Shown here piece by piece: positions 49,476-59,775 of a stretch of DNA of 64,000 nt. The position numbers were made by a program, and so were the translations under genes. Source of the stretch: an uncultured Pelagibacteraceae bacterium (GTDB lineage Bacteria; Pseudomonadota; Alphaproteobacteria; Pelagibacterales; Pelagibacteraceae); contig CABYDT010000003.1 of the NCBI GenBank assembly GCA_902517865.1, positions 99,306-163,305 of the forward strand, in the 5' to 3' direction. How positions within the stretch are numbered: the first letter of the stretch is position 1; every line of letters begins with the position of its first letter. Below the pieces are notes generated by a model. It saw only the letters and a program-made list of their open reading frames with translations, was not told where the DNA came from and ran no database searches.

Positions 49476-50039
49476 ATGAAAATAAGCTCAAAAAAGCTAA
49501 ATATAGACGAATTTCAAGACAAATCTTTGCTTATTGTGGACGATGATGATCCGTTTAGAAATAGGCTTGGTAGGGCTATGGAAAATAAAGGGTTTAAACC
49601 TTTTCTTGCCAAAAGTGTTGAAGAAGCAATAATTATGGTTAAAAAAGCCCCACCAGCATTTGCCGCTATAGACTTGCGCCTTTTAGATGGAAATGGATTA
49701 GATGTAGTTCAAGAAATCCATAAATTAAAGCCTGACAGTAGAATCGTTATGTTAACAGGTTATGGTAATTTACCCACAGCCGTTGCCGCAGTGAAAGCTG
49801 GTGCAATTGATTATATTTCTAAGCCAGCGGATGCAGAAGATGTAGAGGCAGCATTGTTAGCTGAACCAAATAAGAAGGCCGCACCGCCTGAAAATCCCAT
49901 GTCAGCAGATAGAGTAAAATGGGAACATATTCAAAGAGTATTCGAATTATGTAATCGCAATGTTTCCGAAACTGCTAGAAGATTAAAAATGCATAGAAGA
50001 ACACTTCAGAGAATTTTATCTAAAAGATCACCTAAATAA
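49476..50039 (+). CDS. regA: Response regulator RegA/PrrA/ActR
   Basis: 187 residues. Receiver domain (about 15-130) begins SLLIVDDDDPFRNRL and carries the phosphoacceptor Asp66 in AAIDLRLLDGNGL, then MLTGYGNLPTAVAAV and the conserved lysine in YISKPAD. A proline-containing linker (PPENPM) leads to a Fis-type helix-turn-helix, NVSETARRLKMHRRTLQRIL, nearly the canonical RegA DNA-binding segment. It is the cognate regulator of RegB at 43889 (inference from subfamily). Convergent with bioY (12-base overlap). Confidence 0.95.
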   Translation: MKISSKKLNIDEFQDKSLLIVDDDDPFRNRLGRAMENKGFKPFLAKSVEEAIIMVKKAPPAFAAIDLRLLDGNGLDVVQEIHKLKPDSRIVMLTGYGNLPTAVAAVKAGAIDYISKPADAEDVEAALLAEPNKKAAPPENPMSADRVKWEHIQRVFELCNRNVSETARRLKMHRRTLQRILSKRSPK

Positions 50040-50579
50040 TCTAAAATTAAATTTTGATATTATTACTGAAAGTAAGATTAATTTGAAAATTTCAGCATAG
50101 ATAAATGGATATAACCCAAATTCCAAAACCGGTTTATCCCAACCTATAATATTACCTAACCATAAAAGTCCTAAAATATAAATGGGTAAAACAGATAGTA
50201 ATAATTTAAATAAATTAGAAAAAAAATTTCTATTATAATTTTGTGTTCCAGCTAAAAAAGAACTTATAATAAAACCAAGTATATATCCTCCTGTGGGTCC
50301 CACAATATAACTTATCCCTATACCCTTTTCAGGTGTACCAGTAAAAACTGGAAAACCTAATGCGCCCTCAAAAATATATAAAGCAGTTGTTGCTAAAGCT
50401 AATTTAGGTCCTAAATAATATCCTAAGAATAAAACTATGAAAGTTTGCATAGTCATTGGGACTGGAATAAAAGGAACTTTAATTTTTGCAGATAATGTAA
50501 GTAATAAAGTTCCTATAAATACGATAAGTATTAAATTCAACTTTCGCGTATAAACATTTTTTAATAAAATTTTATCCAT
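50028..50579 (-). CDS. bioY: Biotin transporter substrate-binding subunit BioY
   Basis: 183-residue membrane protein with about six transmembrane helices, the S component of an ECF-type vitamin transporter. KIKVPFIPVPMTMQTFIVLFLG is the BioY signature and GPTGGYILGFIISSFLAG the second conserved block. No bioM or bioN is adjacent; solitary BioY proteins have been reported to take up biotin alone or to use a shared energising module. It overlaps the ABC ATPase gene by 8 bases, so they are co-expressed. Biotin scavenging fits an oligotroph with reduced vitamin synthesis. Confidence 0.93.
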   Translation of the reverse strand: MDKILLKNVYTRKLNLILIVFIGTLLLTLSAKIKVPFIPVPMTMQTFIVLFLGYYLGPKLALATTALYIFEGALGFPVFTGTPEKGIGISYIVGPTGGYILGFIISSFLAGTQNYNRNFFSNLFKLLLSVLPIYILGLLWLGNIIGWDKPVLEFGLYPFIYAEIFKLILLSVIISKFNFRLFR

Positions 50580-51306
50580 TTTTTGTTAAGTTTAAAAAAA
50601 CTTCTTCTAAATCCGGATTATCTTTTATCAATTCTTTAGTGTAATTTAAAGCAATTAGTTCACCTTGATTTATAATAGCAATTCTATCGCAAATATCTTG
50701 AGCTTCTTTTAAATAATGAGTAGTATAAATAATCGTAACTCCTTGATCATTAAGTTTTTTGATTGAATCTAATAGTTTTCTTCTAAGTTCTACATCTACG
50801 CCAGCCGTTGGTTCATCTAAAATTAAAATTGGTGGTTTGTGCACCATAGCTTTAGCTACCAATAATCTTCTTTTCATTCCTCCAGATAAACTTCTAGAAT
50901 ATGCATTAGCTTTGTCTTCTAAATTAACTAATTTTAATATTTCATTAGTTATTCTTTTGTCTTTTTCGACTCCGTATAATCCAGCCTGTATTTCAAGTAA
51001 TTCTTTTGGAGAAAAGTATGCATCGACATTTATCTCCTGAGGAACAATACCTAAAGAGGCTCTAACATGTCGTGGATTTGTATCTAAATCAAATCCCCAA
51101 ACATTTACAAGACCTGACGTTTTAACTACAACTCCTGCTAAAATATTTATAAAGGTTGACTTACCAGCACCATTTGGACCGAGTAAACCAAATATCTCTC
51201 CCTGTTTAATTGATAATGTTATATTTTTAAGCGCATCTACATTACCTGTTTTTGTGAGATATGTTTTACACACATTCTTAACTTCTAATGCAATTGAGTT
51301 ATTCAT
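50572..51306 (-). CDS. ABC transporter ATP-binding protein (ABC-2/multidrug type)
   Basis: 244 residues, a single ATPase domain. Walker A GLLGPNGAGKSTFINIL, Q-loop region, signature SLSGGMKRRLLVAKAMVH, Walker B PILILDEPTAGVDVELRR and the H-loop in TIIYTTHYLKEA. The motif style matches ABC-2 exporters (YadG/NodI-like), not the BioM energising ATPase. No permease gene is beside it in the window. The start at 51306 is 39 bp from polA, divergently. Whether it partners BioY or a distant ABC-2 permease is not known. Confidence 0.88.
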   Translation of the reverse strand: MNNSIALEVKNVCKTYLTKTGNVDALKNITLSIKQGEIFGLLGPNGAGKSTFINILAGVVVKTSGLVNVWGFDLDTNPRHVRASLGIVPQEINVDAYFSPKELLEIQAGLYGVEKDKRITNEILKLVNLEDKANAYSRSLSGGMKRRLLVAKAMVHKPPILILDEPTAGVDVELRRKLLDSIKKLNDQGVTIIYTTHYLKEAQDICDRIAIINQGELIALNYTKELIKDNPDLEEVFLNLTKNG

Positions 51307-51345
51307 AAATTAATGTTTATGATATGTTTAATTAATATTAAATCT

Positions 51346-54120
51346 ATGTCGATACAAAATAAACATTTATATTTAATTGACGGTTCAGGTTATATTTTTA
51401 GAGCATATTACGCATTACCGCCACTAACCAGAAAAAGCGATGGATTACCTGTTGGCGCTGTAAGCGGCTTTTGCAATATGTTGCAAAAATTTCTTGAGCA
51501 AGCAAGAAATGATACTACTAATCAAAGACCAAGCCATATCGCAGTAATTTTTGATAGCGCCAGAAAAAACTTTAGAAATGAGATATACAAAGAATATAAA
51601 GCTAACAGGGAAGACGCTCCAGAAGATTTAATTCCACAATTCGATTATATCAGAAAAGCAGTTAATGCATTTAATTTGCCATCAATAGAGATGCAAGGTT
51701 TTGAAGCAGATGACATAATTGCTACTTTTAAAAATTCTGCCAAAAAAAAAAATATTAAAGTTACTATAGTCTCATCAGATAAAGATTTGATGCAACTTGT
51801 AGACGATCAAACAAAGATGTTTGATCCAATGAAAGAAAAACTCATCGGACCAAAAGAAGTTGAAGAAAAATTTGGTGTTACACCAGATAAGGTTATAGAC
51901 GTCCAGTCGTTAGCAGGGGATTCAGTTGATAATATACCTGGTGTACCTGGTATTGGAATCAAAACTGCGGCTGAACTTATAAATAAATTTAAAGATTTAG
52001 ACGGTCTTTTGAAAAATATTGATAAAATTAAACAACCAAAAAGAAGGCAGACTTTAAATGATAATAAAGATAAGGCAATAATCAGTAAAAAATTAGTAAC
52101 TTTAGACGCAAATGTTCCGATTAAAAATAAAATTGAAGACTTAATTTTAAAGCCACAAAATACTAAAAAACTATCTGATTTTTTACATGAAATGGAATTT
52201 TCTCGTTTGTATAAAAAAATATCATCTTCTTCAAATGATACTAATCAAACCTTAAATGATATTAAAAAAGCTGAGACAAAAACTCAAAAAGGTAAAAACA
52301 ATTATAATATAATTTTAAAAATTGATGATTTAAGAAAGTATTTAAAAGTTTGCGAAGATAGAGGTTTTTTTGTTATTGATGTAGAAACAAATTCCTTAAA
52401 TGTAGAAACAGCAGAGCTTGTAGGACTGTCCATCTCCTGTAAAGAGTTTGAAGCAATTTATGTACCTATAAATCATAAAAACAAAAATGATAAGTTAGTT
52501 AAGTCGCAGCTCAGTAGAAATGATGTTATTAACATCTTAAAGCCTTACTTGGAGGATGAAGAAATAATTAAAATTGGTCAAAATTTTAAGTTTGATTTTA
52601 AAATTTTTAATAAGTTTGGAGTTAACGTGAGATCAATAGAGGATACGATGCTTCAATCTTATTCTTTAGACGCAGGTAAAAATAGGCATAACATGGATTT
52701 GTTATCCGATTTACATTTAAGTCACAAAACTATAAAATTTAAAGATATTGTTGGTACGGGCAAATCAGAAATAACCTTTGATTATGTTCCAATTGATATT
52801 GCCTCGGAATATGCATGCGAAGACGCAGATATCACTTTGCGGTTATATAATATTTTTAAAGAAAGACTGTTTAAAGAAAAAGTATTAAGTGTTTACGAAA
52901 ATCTTGAAAAGCCAATGATAAAAATCCTAGCAAGAATGGAGCAAGCTGGGATTAAAATTGATACTAATATACTAAATGATTTATCAAATAACTTTAAAAA
53001 AGATTTAAGTCAGATAGAAAAAAAAATATTTAAAATCTCAGGGGAGGAATTTAATATTGGCTCAACCAAACAATTAGGTGATATTTTATATCAAAAATTA
53101 AAAATTTCTGGCACAAAAAAAACAAAAAAAGGAAACTTTGCTACAAATGTTTCAGTTCTCGAGGATCTTGCAAATAAGGGACATGAATTTCCAAATTTAG
53201 TTTTACAGTGGAGACAAAAGTCTAAATTAAAAAGTACTTACACTGATGCTTTACCAGAGTATGTCAATGAGAGCTCTAAAAGAGTTCACACATCTTTTTT
53301 ACTTGCAGCAACAAATACTGGAAGGTTGGCTTCCGCAGAGCCAAATTTACAAAATATCCCTATTAAAACGAATGAGGGAAAATTAATTAGATCGGCTTTT
53401 GTATCAGAAAAAGGATATCAATTAATCTCTGCAGACTATAGTCAAATAGAAATGAGAGTGTTAGCCCATATGGCAGATGTCAAAGAATTAAAGACTGCAT
53501 TTAAAAACAAAGAGGATATTCATAATATTACTGCAGGTCAAATATTCTCTAAGAAACCAAATGAAATTAATGAAGACATGAGAAGAAAGGCAAAGGCAAT
53601 CAATTTTGGAATTATCTATGGAATTTCAGCATATGGTCTTGCAAAACAGATCTCTGTCTCTAATTCAGAAGCAGATGAGTTTCTTAGATCGTATTTTAAA
53701 AAATTTCCTGAAATAAAATCATACATGAATGAAACTTTAAAATTTTGTAAGAAACACGGGTACATAAAAACTTTATTTGACCGAAAATGTCATTTTCAGG
53801 GTATTAATGATAAAAATCACACAATAAGATCTTTTCAAGAAAGAGCCGCTATCAATGCGCCCATACAAGGCACAGCTGCTGATATTTTGCGGTTTGCAAT
53901 GATTAAAATAGATAAAAAAATTAATAAAAAAATAATTAATGCTAAATTGTTAGTTCAAATTCATGATGAATTACTTTTTGAAGTTAAATCGTCTAATACC
54001 TCAGATGTCTCCAAATTAGTAGTTCAACAGATGGAACATGCAACTGAACCAGAAATCAAGTTTTCAGTACCTCTAATTGTCGACATAAATAGCGGAAAAA
54101 ACTGGAATGAAGCACATTAA
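51346..54120 (+). CDS. polA: DNA polymerase I
   Basis: 924 residues from ATG 51346; an earlier in-frame ATG adds 11 residues not typical of PolA. 5'-3' exonuclease domain (1 to about 300): YLIDGSGYIFRAYYALPP, FEADDIIAT and SLAGDSVDNIPGVPGIG. 3'-5' proofreading domain (about 325-515) is intact, with Asp345/Glu347 in VIDVETNSL and YACEDADITLRLY. Polymerase domain (about 540-924): motif A SADYSQIEMRVLAH (Asp697), motif B RRKAKAINFGIIYG, motif C VQIHDEL. Repair and Okazaki-fragment processing. Confidence 0.97.
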   Translation: MSIQNKHLYLIDGSGYIFRAYYALPPLTRKSDGLPVGAVSGFCNMLQKFLEQARNDTTNQRPSHIAVIFDSARKNFRNEIYKEYKANREDAPEDLIPQFDYIRKAVNAFNLPSIEMQGFEADDIIATFKNSAKKKNIKVTIVSSDKDLMQLVDDQTKMFDPMKEKLIGPKEVEEKFGVTPDKVIDVQSLAGDSVDNIPGVPGIGIKTAAELINKFKDLDGLLKNIDKIKQPKRRQTLNDNKDKAIISKKLVTLDANVPIKNKIEDLILKPQNTKKLSDFLHEMEFSRLYKKISSSSNDTNQTLNDIKKAETKTQKGKNNYNIILKIDDLRKYLKVCEDRGFFVIDVETNSLNVETAELVGLSISCKEFEAIYVPINHKNKNDKLVKSQLSRNDVINILKPYLEDEEIIKIGQNFKFDFKIFNKFGVNVRSIEDTMLQSYSLDAGKNRHNMDLLSDLHLSHKTIKFKDIVGTGKSEITFDYVPIDIASEYACEDADITLRLYNIFKERLFKEKVLSVYENLEKPMIKILARMEQAGIKIDTNILNDLSNNFKKDLSQIEKKIFKISGEEFNIGSTKQLGDILYQKLKISGTKKTKKGNFATNVSVLEDLANKGHEFPNLVLQWRQKSKLKSTYTDALPEYVNESSKRVHTSFLLAATNTGRLASAEPNLQNIPIKTNEGKLIRSAFVSEKGYQLISADYSQIEMRVLAHMADVKELKTAFKNKEDIHNITAGQIFSKKPNEINEDMRRKAKAINFGIIYGISAYGLAKQISVSNSEADEFLRSYFKKFPEIKSYMNETLKFCKKHGYIKTLFDRKCHFQGINDKNHTIRSFQERAAINAPIQGTAADILRFAMIKIDKKINKKIINAKLLVQIHDELLFEVKSSNTSDVSKLVVQQMEHATEPEIKFSVPLIVDINSGKNWNEAH

Positions 54121-54163
54121 AATAGTCTTATTTTTGTCTATTTTTGATATTATCGCATGAGTC

Positions 54164-54865
54164 ATGACAAAAGTAATTGCGGTTGTAGACGATGACAGAA
54201 ATATTTTAACGAGTGTTTCAATGGCATTGGAAAATGAAGGTTATAAAGTACAAACTTATCTGGATGGTGAGAGTGCATTCATTGGAATTTCAAGAACACC
54301 GCCTGACTTAGCAATAATAGATATAAAAATGCCAAGAATGAATGGCGAAGAACTTTTAAAAAAACTAAGAAAGAAAACAGATATACCCGTTATTTTTTTA
54401 ACTTCCAAAGATGATGAAGTTGACGAATTACTTGGACTAAAATTAGGTGCAGATGATTTTATAAAGAAATCTGGTGGGTTTTCCATAAAAGTACTCATCG
54501 AAAGAATTAAAGTTCAGTTTAGAAAAAAAGATCAAAAAATAGTACAAAATAAAAATATAATTAAACAAGGAAAATTAATGTTAGATCCTGAACAACTTGA
54601 GTGCGAATGGGACAATAAAACTTTACCAGATAAACTCACTACGACAGAATTTCAAATTGTTTATGAGCTTGCTAAGAGACCAGGTATAATTAAAGAACGT
54701 TCCCACTTAATGACAATAGCTTATAAGGAAAGCAGCGATATTGAGGATAGAACGATTGATAGTCACGTAAAAAGAATTAGAAAAAAATTTAAAAAAATTG
54801 ATAAGGAATTTTCATCAATAGAAACCAGATATGGTAGCGGATATCGCTGGAATGTTAATACATGA
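54164..54865 (+). CDS. chvI: OmpR-family response regulator ChvI-like
   Basis: 233 residues. Receiver domain (about 4-120): VIAVVDDDRNILTSVSMAL, phosphoacceptor aspartate in LAIIDIKMPRMNGEEL, FLTSKDDEVDELLGLKLGAD. A winged-helix DNA-binding domain (about 135-230) contains LTTTEFQIVYELAKRPG and DSHVKRIRKKF, ending YGSGYRWN. The spacing and sequence match ChvI/ExoR-type regulators of envelope stress in alphaproteobacteria. It overlaps chvG by 4 bases, forming chvI-chvG just before ahcY, the conserved locus. Confidence 0.92.
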   Translation: MTKVIAVVDDDRNILTSVSMALENEGYKVQTYLDGESAFIGISRTPPDLAIIDIKMPRMNGEELLKKLRKKTDIPVIFLTSKDDEVDELLGLKLGADDFIKKSGGFSIKVLIERIKVQFRKKDQKIVQNKNIIKQGKLMLDPEQLECEWDNKTLPDKLTTTEFQIVYELAKRPGIIKERSHLMTIAYKESSDIEDRTIDSHVKRIRKKFKKIDKEFSSIETRYGSGYRWNVNT

Positions 54866-56397
54866 TAACTAGATTATTATCATCCAAATCATTGCTAAAT
54901 CAGTTCTTGGTTTTTAATCTTATGGCTTTTTTAATTCTTGGCTTTTTTACATTTCTTTATCTTTTGGCTATTGAACCTGAACTAATAAATAAAACGTCAA
55001 AAAAACATCAAAACATAATTAGTAATATTGAAAGTAATTTAAAAATTCAAAAGATACAAAATAATTCAAATTCAATTAGAAAATTTCTAACTAAGTCTAG
55101 TTTTATTTTGGACGAAATCGATCAAATACGTTTTTTTAATATTGATAAGAAATTAATTTTAGACTCTTTGGTTTTAGACTATGATAAAAGCATATTTTTC
55201 AGTGATACAAAAATTGAAATGAGTAAACTTAATGAAGAAATTGCTTCAAAAAATCTATCTGAACAAAATTTAAATAAAGAAACGAATATTAATTACACGT
55301 TCTTGAAAAAAATTAATATCGAGGATCAAAAAAATAAATTTTTAGTAGAGAAAGAGAACATTAATAAAAATTTTATTATACATACATCCTCATTGGTCTC
55401 TACATATGATAACAAAAAAATTATTATAACTATTTCAGAGATATCAAATGATATTTTTTTAGCAATTGAAGAAAGAAAAAATTTTGTTTTAAGATCAGTA
55501 TTAATTGCGGTTATAGTGATTTCGATTTTTTCATTTTTCTTAAATCAATATATAATTAACCCTATTAGATTTCTTAATTTATATGCAAAAAAAATCTCGT
55601 ATGAAAACCCTAAAAATAATAGTAATGATAATATTGTGAGTAGAGATGATGAAATTGGAAATTTATCAAGATCATTAACGAACATGACCACAAAACTTTA
55701 TCAAAGAATAGAGATGGCAGAAAGGTTTGCATCTGATCTAACTCACGAGATTAGAAATCCTTTAGCATCGCTCAAAAGTGCTTCAGAATTATTAAACACA
55801 ACAAAAGACGAAGAAAAAAAAATAAAACTTTTAAAAATACTCTCTAACGATGTTGAGAGAATTGAAAGATTAATCACTGACTACTCTCAGGTTCTAAAAG
55901 ATGAAGCTAGTCAATCCAGATCAGTTGCAAAAGAATTTAACTTAAAGGAAACGATTGAAAGTGTAATAGAAGATTTTAATGTTGACCCTAAAAACCTAGA
56001 AAAAAAAATAATTATTAAATTTGACCACAAACTACAAAATGGTTCTAAAATATTTGGTATAGAAAGTAGAATTGAGCAAGTTATTGCTAACTTATTGGAC
56101 AATGCAGTTTCTTTTAGCCCAAAAGATAGCAAGGTTTCAATTCAACTAGAAGAGTTAGACAATAATTATAGGATTAACGTTAGAGATGAAGGTACAGGTT
56201 TTGAAGAGAAAAATTTAGATAAAATTTTTGACCGATTTTATAGTTACAGACCCGAAGATACTAAAGGTAAACATTCAGGTTTAGGACTAAATATTGTTAA
56301 GAATATAATTGAGTCCCACAAGGGTACAATCAAAGCTTATAATTTAACAGAAAACAATGGAGCAGTAATCGACATCCAAATACCAAAAAATACATAA
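54862..56397 (+). CDS. chvG: Sensor histidine kinase ChvG-like
   Basis: 511 residues. Two transmembrane helices (about 15-37 and 210-232) bound a periplasmic sensor region of about 170 residues. A HAMP domain (about 233-290), HisKA with the H-box FASDLTHEIRNPLASLKSA, and HATPase with LLDNAVSFSP (N box), VRDEGTGFEEKNL and HSGLGLNIVKN follow. Partner of ChvI, which begins 5'. In rhizobia ChvG responds to acid and envelope stress; the signal in this organism is unknown. hprK and the short PTS genes that follow chvG in many alphaproteobacteria are absent, and ahcY comes next. Confidence 0.92.
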   Translation: MITRLLSSKSLLNQFLVFNLMAFLILGFFTFLYLLAIEPELINKTSKKHQNIISNIESNLKIQKIQNNSNSIRKFLTKSSFILDEIDQIRFFNIDKKLILDSLVLDYDKSIFFSDTKIEMSKLNEEIASKNLSEQNLNKETNINYTFLKKINIEDQKNKFLVEKENINKNFIIHTSSLVSTYDNKKIIITISEISNDIFLAIEERKNFVLRSVLIAVIVISIFSFFLNQYIINPIRFLNLYAKKISYENPKNNSNDNIVSRDDEIGNLSRSLTNMTTKLYQRIEMAERFASDLTHEIRNPLASLKSASELLNTTKDEEKKIKLLKILSNDVERIERLITDYSQVLKDEASQSRSVAKEFNLKETIESVIEDFNVDPKNLEKKIIIKFDHKLQNGSKIFGIESRIEQVIANLLDNAVSFSPKDSKVSIQLEELDNNYRINVRDEGTGFEEKNLDKIFDRFYSYRPEDTKGKHSGLGLNIVKNIIESHKGTIKAYNLTENNGAVIDIQIPKNT

Positions 56398-56413
56398 TTG
56401 ATTTGTGTATTAA

Positions 56414-57721
<1,308 letters not shown>

Positions 57722-57726
57722 TTTGA

Positions 57727-58167
57727 ATGCAACAAATTACAGAAAAAGATCTATCTAAAATAGCAAAAAAAATATCTAATAAAGTTAAAAAAGGTGACTA
57801 TATTTTTCTAGAAGGGGAGCTAGGTGTTGGAAAAACGACATTTGCAAAATATTTTATAAATCACTTTAACCAAAAATTTAAAAAAAAAATTGTAGAGGTA
57901 TTAAGTCCTACATTTAATATAGTACAGTATTATGATGTTAATAATAGAATTTCTATTGCTCATTATGATCTATATAGATTAAAATCAAAAAAAGATTTAG
58001 ATAATATCGGAATATTTGATTATGAAGATCAGTTTATAAATTTAGTTGAGTGGCCAAAATTATTGAATAAAAAAAAAATTAATAAAATAAGTATTAAATT
58101 GAAATACGCTAATAATGAGAAAAGTAGAAAAATTTATATCAAAAATTTCGGAAGATTTAAAAATTAA
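57727..58167 (+). CDS. tsaE: tRNA threonylcarbamoyladenosine biosynthesis ATPase TsaE
   Basis: ATPase of the TsaBDE complex that makes t6A37 in tRNA. 146 residues. Walker A LEGELGVGKTTFAKYF, then the TsaE-specific SPTFNIVQYY, HYDLYRLKS and LVEWPKLL. It needs TsaB and TsaD; the only tsaB candidate in this window is the divergent gene at 12756. The 3' end overlaps the next gene by 53 bases, long even for this genome. Confidence 0.96.
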   Translation: MQQITEKDLSKIAKKISNKVKKGDYIFLEGELGVGKTTFAKYFINHFNQKFKKKIVEVLSPTFNIVQYYDVNNRISIAHYDLYRLKSKKDLDNIGIFDYEDQFINLVEWPKLLNKKKINKISIKLKYANNEKSRKIYIKNFGRFKN

Positions 58168-59086
58168 ACCACGAAAAATTGTGGGTGATGCATCTTTTAG
58201 ATCATTTTACCGTTTTAATAAAAAAGGAAAAAAATTAATATTGATTTTTTGCACAAAAAATAAAAAATCAAATTTATACAATTACATTAAAATTAATAAA
58301 ATTCTCATAAAATCTGGTTTCGCTGCACCCAAGCTTATAGATGAAAAAATTAAGAAAAATTATGTAATCGTAGAGGACTTAGGCTTAAAAAGTTTTAAGA
58401 CCTTATTAAGTGGAAAGAAAAAACTAAAAAATTATAAAAAAATAATTGATTTGCTTATAAAAATTCAAAACAAAAATATGCTAAAAAAGGCACAAATTCC
58501 TTCTTACTCAAAAAATTTTCTAAATAATGAAACTAACATATTTTTTGATTGGTTCTTACCTATGAACTACAGTAATAAAAAAGCCAAATTAATTAAAAAT
58601 AAAATCAATAAAGAAATAAATAAGCTTTATAGCAAGTTAGAATTGAAGGACTCAGTTTTCGTTCATAGGGATTTTCATGCAGAAAATTTATTAGTAAGTA
58701 AAAACAAAATTGGTATTATTGACAGCCAAGACGCAGTAAAAGGACATAAAAGTTATGATCTGACTTCCTTGATAGATGATGTAAGGATTAAATCATCAGA
58801 GTCTTTAAGATTAAATTTATTAAATTTTTATATAAAAAAAAATATCTCAAAAAAAGAAATTAAAAATTTTAAAAAATGCTACTATTTCTTTTCTGTACAA
58901 AGATTGTTAAAAATTATTGGTATATTTATAAGATTGTACAAAAGAGATGGAAAACATAAATATATTAAGTACATACCCAATACCTGGAAAATTCTCGATG
59001 AGAAACTAAAATATAATTATTTATATGAATTGAGAAATATTTTGAATCAATATTGTAATAAAAAGAAAAGAAAAATTAAAATATGA
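58115..59086 (+). CDS. amgK: Aminoglycoside-phosphotransferase-fold sugar kinase AmgK-like
   Basis: 323 residues. GDASFRSFYRF near residue 24 is the N-terminal AmgK hallmark; the catalytic loop is VFVHRDFHAENLLV and the metal site GIIDSQDAVKGHKSYDL. AmgK phosphorylates N-acetylmuramic acid (and GlcNAc) at C1 in the MurU cell-wall recycling route. The start at 58115 is supported because about 24 residues normally precede GDASFR, which forces a 53-base overlap with tsaE in a different frame. tsaE-amgK-murU is a conserved alphaproteobacterial order. Confidence 0.88.
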   Translation: MRKVEKFISKISEDLKIKPRKIVGDASFRSFYRFNKKGKKLILIFCTKNKKSNLYNYIKINKILIKSGFAAPKLIDEKIKKNYVIVEDLGLKSFKTLLSGKKKLKNYKKIIDLLIKIQNKNMLKKAQIPSYSKNFLNNETNIFFDWFLPMNYSNKKAKLIKNKINKEINKLYSKLELKDSVFVHRDFHAENLLVSKNKIGIIDSQDAVKGHKSYDLTSLIDDVRIKSSESLRLNLLNFYIKKNISKKEIKNFKKCYYFFSVQRLLKIIGIFIRLYKRDGKHKYIKYIPNTWKILDEKLKYNYLYELRNILNQYCNKKKRKIKI

Positions 59087-59775
59087 ATATTCAGAATGCC
59101 ATTATTTTATGTGCAGGATTTGGTAAGAGAGTTATGCCATTAACAAAGAGCACTCCTAAACCATTATTAAAAATTTCTGGTATACATTTATTAAACTACT
59201 CAATAAAATTTTTAAAGGAGATAGGGGTAAAAAATATCGCTATCAATACCCACTACTTAGCTAACCAAATTTCCGATTATGTAAACAAATTTGATAATAA
59301 AATTAAAATTTTTTACGAAGAAAAAATACTAGATACTGGCGGAGCTTTAGTAAATGCTAAGACTTTTTTTACAGACGAACACTTTATAGTAATGAATAGC
59401 GACACTATTTGGCAAAAAAAATATGTTTCAAGTTTTAATATAATGAAAAAGAAATATTTTGATACTAAAGCTGAGGGAGCCTTGTTGCTTACTACAAAAG
59501 AGTTAAGTTTTGATAAAAGATTACCATGTGATTTTGGCTTAGACGAAAAAGATTTATTATTGAACAATCCTAAGAACTATATTTTTACTGGTTGTCAAAT
59601 TCTTAATAAAAAAGTACTTGAGAACAAGAGTAAATCTTTCTTTTCGGTAAGAGAAATATGGAACGATTTGATTGTTAAAAATAAAATTATAGGCCAAAAG
59701 CATGATGATAGTTTTTTACATGTCACTGATTTTGAAATTTATAATAAATTGTTAAAACAGAAAATTACTTATTAA
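59083..59775 (+). CDS. murU: Nucleotidyltransferase MurU-like (N-acetylmuramate-1-phosphate uridylyltransferase)
   Basis: 230 residues, sugar-nucleotide transferase fold. AIILCAGFGKRVMPLTKSTPKPLL holds the nucleotide-binding loop; NSDTIW has the metal-binding aspartate. It is paired with AmgK by a 4-base overlap, which together give UDP-MurNAc without de novo synthesis. Family-level assignment to nucleotidyltransferases is certain; MurU is inferred mainly from the AmgK partner. The 3' end overlaps the convergent gpmA by 11 bases. The addB-addA genes that often follow this locus are absent. Confidence 0.85.
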   Translation: MNIQNAIILCAGFGKRVMPLTKSTPKPLLKISGIHLLNYSIKFLKEIGVKNIAINTHYLANQISDYVNKFDNKIKIFYEEKILDTGGALVNAKTFFTDEHFIVMNSDTIWQKKYVSSFNIMKKKYFDTKAEGALLLTTKELSFDKRLPCDFGLDEKDLLLNNPKNYIFTGCQILNKKVLENKSKSFFSVREIWNDLIVKNKIIGQKHDDSFLHVTDFEIYNKLLKQKITY

